A DNA stretch of 64,000 nucleotides, taken from Halogranum rubrum. GTDB lineage: Archaea; Halobacteriota; Halobacteria; Halobacteriales; Haloferacaceae. The stretch's first letter is position 1. Every line of letters begins with the position of its first letter. Made by a program: the position numbers and the translations under genes. Positions 59,817 to 64,000 of this stretch are shown in pieces. The DNA lies in contig NZ_FOTC01000002.1 of NCBI RefSeq assembly GCF_900114455.1, positions 529,012 to 593,011 of the forward strand. Direction: 5' to 3'. The notes below the pieces were generated by a model. The model searched no databases. It was given only the letters and a program-made list of their open reading frames with translations, and was not told the DNA's origin.

Positions 59817-61906
59817 TGCTCTGGCTGGTTCCACTCGGCTTCGCCGCGCTCCTCTGTGTGCTCCTCCTCTTCGACCTGACCGACGAGCGGGTGCGACTCG
59901 CCGTGACGCGAGTCGGGTTGTCGCTCTTCGGCGACTACGTCGGTACAGCCAACGGTGCCGAGCGACAGAAGCGACGGATGCAGGCCGCACACATCGGCAT
60001 CACACACCGAGTGTACGCCTCACGAACGCTGGTGTACAGTACGATATTCGGCATCGTCGGCAGTATTCTCGGTGTCTATCTCTCTGCGGGCTTTCTCTCG
60101 GTACTCGCCATCTCTTCCGAAGAGATACAGAACGCGCTCCCCGGAGTGTTCGGTTTCCTCGGCAACCTCGCCTCCATCTCGTCGCTCGGCGGCCTCGAAC
60201 TCTTCGTCCTCCTCTTTTTCGCGAGCAGTACCGTCGGCACGTCGCTCGCCTTCGGCGCGTACCGCGCACGGTGGGTGTATCTCGACCAGTTGGCCGTCGC
60301 CCGCGCGAGCGCCATCGAGGTGACGCTCCCGCGAACCGTCGCGTTCGTCTACGCGTTGTCGCGCAGCGGGATGTCCTTCCCGAGCGTCTTAGAGACACTC
60401 GTCGATAACCGGAGTGTCTACGGGGCATCGGCCGACGAAATCGGCGTGGCGGTCCGAAACATGAACACCTTCGGGACGGACATCCTGACCGCCCTCCAGC
60501 AACTCGGTCGCCGCACGCCGAGCGACGGGATGGAGGAGTTCGCAGAGAACCTCGCCAGCGTCCTCTCTAGCGGGCGAAACCTCTCCGAGTTCCTCCGAGA
60601 GCAGTACGAACGGTACCAAGAGGAGGCCCAGTCCCAACAGGAGCAGTATCTCGAACTGCTCGCGACGTTCGCCGAGGTGTACGTCACCGTCCTCGTCGCC
60701 GGACCGCTGTTCTTCATCACCATCCTCGTCGTCATCGGACTCGTCCTCCAGGACACGCTCGGCTTCATCCGATTCATCAGCTACGTAGCCATCCCGCTCG
60801 CGAGTGCGGGGTTCGTCGTCTACATCGACAGCTTGACGCAGTCGATGGAGACGGGCGGCGACGACAGTCCCTTCGAGGAACAGACGACGGCCGAATCACA
60901 CAACTACGTCGCCGACGGCGGTGCGACTCAGACCGATGCACACGACGTGAACCGCCAGCGTCTCCGCACGTACGACCGACTCCGACCACTGCGACGATGG
61001 CTCGACGACCCCTGGGGGATGGCGTTCGCTCACCCGGCGCGTTCGCTCGTGCTCACGGTTCCGCTCGGTCTCCTCTGGTTGATGCTCCGAACCGACTGGC
61101 CGACGCAACTCCCGTCCGTCGCCAACGTCGATCTCGTCGCCGGCATCGACCGCATCGACGAACCGCTCGTCCAGGTGACCATCCTCGTCTTGAGCGTGTT
61201 CGCGCTGGCGTACGAGGTGCGGAAACGCCGTCTGCGAGCGATGGAGGCGGCGATTCCCGACTTCCTCGACCGGATGGCCAGCATCAACGAGGCCGGCGTG
61301 ACCGTCGTCCAGAGCATCCGTCGCGTCTCCCAGAGTGACCTCGGTGCACTGACGCCGGAGGTCCAGCGGACCTGGCGCGACATCGAGTGGGGTGCGGACG
61401 TCTCGACGGCGCTGAACCGCATGGGGCGACGAACGTCGTCGCCGACGGTCACCCGTGCAGTGACGCTCATCACGAACGCGATGCGAGCGACGGACGACAT
61501 CGCGCCCATCCTTCGCATCGCCGCCGACGAGGCGCAGTCGAGTCGTCGACTCCGCCGCGAACGACGCACCGAGATGATTACCTACCTGATGGTCATCTAC
61601 ATCTCCTTTTTCGTCTTCCTCGGCATCATCGCCGCCCTCTCGGTGTCGTCCCTCCCCGCTATCGAGGCGACCCAGACGGTCGGACAGGGGTCGACCGATG
61701 CCATCTCCGGGACGACTGGCGTCTTCAGCGGTATCGGCGACGTCGACACCGACGCCTACCGCCTCCTCTTTTTCCACACGACGGCCATCCAGGCGGTCTG
61801 TTCGGGACTCATCGCCGGGCAACTGGGTGAGGGAAGCCTCTCGGACGGCGCGAAGCACGCCGCCATCCTCCTCCTCGTCGCCTACGCGACGTCGCTCGTC
61901 ATCTGA
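59816..61906 (+). CDS. pilC: Type IV pilus-type platform protein (PilC/TadC, two T2SSF domains)
   Basis: A 696-residue membrane platform for the PilB-like motor. It contains two GspF/T2SSF cytoplasmic domains (about 160-290 and 470-610; RSGMSFPSVLETLVDN and INEAGVTVVQSIRRVSQSDL) and about eight or nine membrane helices, with a polar cytoplasmic region between halves. The ATG overlaps the pilB TGA (59814-59816). No pilin-like or prepilin peptidase gene lies in the rest of the window. Confidence 0.9.
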   Translation: MLWLVPLGFAALLCVLLLFDLTDERVRLAVTRVGLSLFGDYVGTANGAERQKRRMQAAHIGITHRVYASRTLVYSTIFGIVGSILGVYLSAGFLSVLAISSEEIQNALPGVFGFLGNLASISSLGGLELFVLLFFASSTVGTSLAFGAYRARWVYLDQLAVARASAIEVTLPRTVAFVYALSRSGMSFPSVLETLVDNRSVYGASADEIGVAVRNMNTFGTDILTALQQLGRRTPSDGMEEFAENLASVLSSGRNLSEFLREQYERYQEEAQSQQEQYLELLATFAEVYVTVLVAGPLFFITILVVIGLVLQDTLGFIRFISYVAIPLASAGFVVYIDSLTQSMETGGDDSPFEEQTTAESHNYVADGGATQTDAHDVNRQRLRTYDRLRPLRRWLDDPWGMAFAHPARSLVLTVPLGLLWLMLRTDWPTQLPSVANVDLVAGIDRIDEPLVQVTILVLSVFALAYEVRKRRLRAMEAAIPDFLDRMASINEAGVTVVQSIRRVSQSDLGALTPEVQRTWRDIEWGADVSTALNRMGRRTSSPTVTRAVTLITNAMRATDDIAPILRIAADEAQSSRRLRRERRTEMITYLMVIYISFFVFLGIIAALSVSSLPAIEATQTVGQGSTDAISGTTGVFSGIGDVDTDAYRLLFFHTTAIQAVCSGLIAGQLGEGSLSDGAKHAAILLLVAYATSLVI

Positions 61907-61996
61907 GTCGCCAGCGACGTTCGTATTCTGGCCGTCTCCGTCGCGTGAATCGACGAAGTCGGCGGGCATTTATCTCACCGCGAACATCTCCTCCAC

Positions 61997-62629
61997 ATGG
62001 AGTCGGACCCACGACAGACCTACGACCGCATCGCCGCGCACTTCGCGTCGACGCGCGAGTACGCGTGGCCCGAGGTCGAGACGTTCGTCGACGAGTGGGG
62101 GACCGCCCGGCAGCGAGCGCTCGACCTCGGGTGTGGCAACGGTCGACACGCCGAACTCCTCGCCGACCACGTCCAGAGAGTCGTCGGTCTCGACCTCAGC
62201 CGCGGGTTACTCACCGAAGCGCAGACGCGAGCGACCGAACGCGGATTCGCCGTCGACCTCGTCCACGGCGACGCCGCCTGCCTCCCGTTCGTCGACGACG
62301 GGTTCGACCTCGCGGTGTACGTCGCCACGCTGCATCACCTGCAAAGCCGCGACGCACGCGTCGCCAGTCTCTCCGAACTCGCTCGCGTGCTGACTCCCGA
62401 GGGTCGAGCGGTCGTGAGCGTTTGGAGTACCGCGCACGACACCTTCGACGCCGAGCACGGGTTCGATACGACCGTCGACTGGACGCTCCCCGGCGGTGAG
62501 ACGGTGCCCAGATACTACCACATCTACGACCCCGAGGAGTTCCGCACGGACCTCGATGCGAGCGACCTCACCGTCGTCGAGACGTTCGTCTCCAGCGGGA
62601 ACTGCTACGCCGTGGTCGGCGGCCACTGA
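61997..62629 (+). CDS. Class I SAM methyltransferase (Trm9-like)
   Basis: A 210-residue methyltransferase: YDRIAAHFASTREYAWPEVE, motif I RALDLGCGNGRHAELLAD, VVGLDLSRGLLTEAQ, and LAVYVATLHHLQSRDAR. The end has VWSTAHDTFDAEHGFDT and GETVPRYYHIYDPEEF, strongly reminiscent of yeast Trm9/ALKBH8 methyltransferases that modify wobble uridine of tRNA. A Trm112-like partner is not nearby. Confidence 0.85.
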   Translation: MESDPRQTYDRIAAHFASTREYAWPEVETFVDEWGTARQRALDLGCGNGRHAELLADHVQRVVGLDLSRGLLTEAQTRATERGFAVDLVHGDAACLPFVDDGFDLAVYVATLHHLQSRDARVASLSELARVLTPEGRAVVSVWSTAHDTFDAEHGFDTTVDWTLPGGETVPRYYHIYDPEEFRTDLDASDLTVVETFVSSGNCYAVVGGH

Positions 62630-62716
62630 GCACTCAGCACTACGCACTGACGCAGTGGTGCATCCAACGCCGTCGAAACGTCTTTACTCTCCTCTGTCGA
62701 CGAACGTGTCTACACG

Positions 62717-63586
62717 ATGTCCCCATCCACCGACGCCGACACCTCGGACCTCGCGAATCCGTTCGAGAGCACCGAAGCCTACTACGCCGAGTACCGACCA
62801 CGGTACGGCGACGACCCACTCGACTACCTCGTGACCAGATTCGACCTCGACGAGTCGGCCCGCGTCCTCGATTTGGGCTGTGGCGCAGGCCACCTCGCAC
62901 TCCCACTGGCCGCAGCCGCTGGCGAGGTTGTCGGGATGGACCCGAACGAAGAGATGTTGCGTCACGCCCGACGGTTGGCCGACGACGAGGGACGCGAGAA
63001 CCTCTCGTTTCTGGTGGGGTCGGATGCCGACCTCGCCGAGTTCACCGACGACCTCGCACCGCTCCGACTCACAACGATGGGGCGGTCGTTCCACTGGATG
63101 GACCAGTCGCAGACGCTGGACACGCTGCGAGAACTGACCGAACCCGGCGGTGGCGTCGCCCTACTCACCGACCGCGAGTGGCTGACCAAGGGCACCGACG
63201 CGTGGCAGGAGGCTGTGTACGAACTCGCCGCCGAGTACCTCGACGACATTCCCGCCCGGGTCGACCCGGCGGACGTCGAGTACGACGACCCGTGGGACGA
63301 ACTCCTCGCCGACCACGGGTTCGTCGACGTCGAGACACGGACGTTCCCCGTCGAGCGAGAGTGGGACGCAGACGGAATCGTCGGCTACGTGTTCTCGTTG
63401 TCGTTCTGCTCACCGACGACGTTCGGCGAGGAGAAAGAGTCGTTCGAGAATGCCCTTCGAGCGCAGTTAGCGGACGTAGATAGCGAGACGTTCCTTCAGC
63501 ACACCGGCGTCGAAGTCGTCTCGGGCAAGAGAGCATCCGGCTGTCGGAGCCGTCTCGACGGCGAAGACGGCACCGCGACGAACTGA
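62717..63586 (+). CDS. Class I SAM-dependent methyltransferase
   Basis: A 289-residue methyltransferase of the UbiE/Tam-like class: YYAEYRPRYGDDPLDYLV at the start, motif I RVLDLGCGAGHLALPLAA, VVGMDPNEEMLRHARRLA, and the acceptor-region TMGRSFHWMDQSQTLDTL. The C-terminal half (about 180-289) is a substrate cap with VEREWDADGIVGYVFSLSF. The substrate may be a small molecule; it is not otherwise predictable. Confidence 0.85.
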   Translation: MSPSTDADTSDLANPFESTEAYYAEYRPRYGDDPLDYLVTRFDLDESARVLDLGCGAGHLALPLAAAAGEVVGMDPNEEMLRHARRLADDEGRENLSFLVGSDADLAEFTDDLAPLRLTTMGRSFHWMDQSQTLDTLRELTEPGGGVALLTDREWLTKGTDAWQEAVYELAAEYLDDIPARVDPADVEYDDPWDELLADHGFVDVETRTFPVEREWDADGIVGYVFSLSFCSPTTFGEEKESFENALRAQLADVDSETFLQHTGVEVVSGKRASGCRSRLDGEDGTATN

Positions 63587-63660
63587 CGGCCGACGTCCCA
63601 CGTCGGTCGGTGCCATCGACCGTGTACGCATAGCCTCGCCGTCGCCGATGACGTCCTGAC

Positions 63661-64000
63661 TCACTCGTCGTCTGCCCGACAGTCGAGCACGTGCTCGATG
63701 CATCTCCGTAGTTCCGGTTTCGTTACGGGGAGTACGAGATGTCCACAGTGGTGCAGTTCGAGACGTTCGAGGTGACGCCGGGTGGGAACGACGACGACGA
63801 GTCGACAGTCACATTCCGGTTTTGCAACCGACTGGAGGGCGGAGTGGTCGATTGGGCCGCGTGGCTTGTAGTGAAACACCACCACGTCCGTCACCTCGAA
63901 CTGCTGTCGTTCTAGCTGCCGACGCTCGCACGCTTGCCTGACGTCGTAGTCAGAGTGCAACAGGTCCGCAAAGAGGTTGTTCAGCCGAGGGTTGTCGTCT
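63661..64000 (-). CDS. Receiver-like domain lacking the phospho-acceptor Asp (5' end outside window)
   Basis: At least 112 codons are open to the right edge. The visible part starts DDNPRLNNLFADLLHSDYDV, an acidic pair and helix 1 as in response-regulator receiver domains, and ends with VLPVTKPELRRCIEHVL, which has the conserved Lys-Pro of strand 5. Where the phosphorylated Asp of strand 3 should be, the sequence is VTDVVVFHYKPRGPIDHSAL, with no Asp at the strand end. It is probably a pseudo-receiver; further domains upstream or a partner may lie outside the window. Confidence 0.65.
   Translation of the reverse strand, partial: DDNPRLNNLFADLLHSDYDVRQACERRQLERQQFEVTDVVVFHYKPRGPIDHSALQSVAKPECDCRLVVVVPTRRHLERLELHHCGHLVLPVTKPELRRCIEHVLDCRADDE

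Noticed and set aside
1-64000. tRNA or rRNA genes and CRISPR arrays
   Set aside because: Inspecting the intergenic regions I found no cloverleaf-like sequence, no rRNA-like stretch and no regularly spaced direct repeats; a covariance-model scan would settle short or intron-containing tRNAs.

Overview
The window is a haloarchaeal chromosome segment. It is GC-rich, its proteins are strongly acidic, and many genes appear to have leaderless promoters with a TATA-like box about 25-30 nt before the start codon. Archaeal marker genes are present: TFB, Rpo11, RNase P subunits Rpp30 and Pop5, the proteasome alpha subunit, Dph6, GatCA and haloarchaeal glucose dehydrogenase with GfcR. The gene content suits the Haloferacales, but I cannot name a genus. 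I see no rRNA, tRNA, CRISPR array or intact transposase gene.

Layout. 1-3 kb: a minus-strand iron/siderophore-type ABC importer (permease, ATPase, lipoprotein receptor) with two pairs of DtxR-type palindromes around its two promoters. 3.1-13.7 kb: a potassium and permease island with TrkA-TrkH, a divergent TrkH-TrkA pair, an APC permease coupled to its own RCK protein, several small membrane proteins, a CNNM-only protein, and a 218-bp MITE-like element with perfect target duplications. 13.7-14 kb: a double hairpin that may be a relic of an IS200/IS605 (TnpB) right end. 14-23 kb: gatA-gatC, tfb, a Nudix hydrolase, a PHP/asparagine-synthase-like pair, purL, and a lipoprotein gene cut by one in-frame TAA. 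23.5-29.3 kb: two tandem GH13 alpha-glucosidases and a PhoD-type phosphatase, with a cluster of small hairpins between them. 29.3-38.6 kb: DedA, hisF, VOC, flippase-like protein, rpo11, a nucleotidyltransferase, dph6, two PAPS-reductase-like paralogues and a glutaredoxin. 38.6-44 kb: gdh-gfcR, and an RNase P/methyltransferase/proteasome operon.

46-51.5 kb holds the most notable system: a compact gas vesicle locus. gvpA-gvpO run on the minus strand and gvpF-G-H-(I-like)-J-K-L-M diverge on the plus strand, with almost every plus-strand gene overlapping the next. It has all eight genes known to be essential in haloarchaea but no gvpC, gvpN, gvpD or gvpE. Its GvpO carries a helix-hairpin-helix N-terminus, and the gvpI slot holds a long acidic protein with an extra domain.

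51.5-64 kb: a membrane-anchored J-domain protein, a metallo-beta-lactamase-fold protein, a Tat lipoprotein with a DUF4097-like repeat fold, an acyl-CoA synthetase, a UDG-family protein, a pilB-pilC pair, two methyltransferases and, at the right edge, a receiver-like domain without its phospho-acceptor aspartate.
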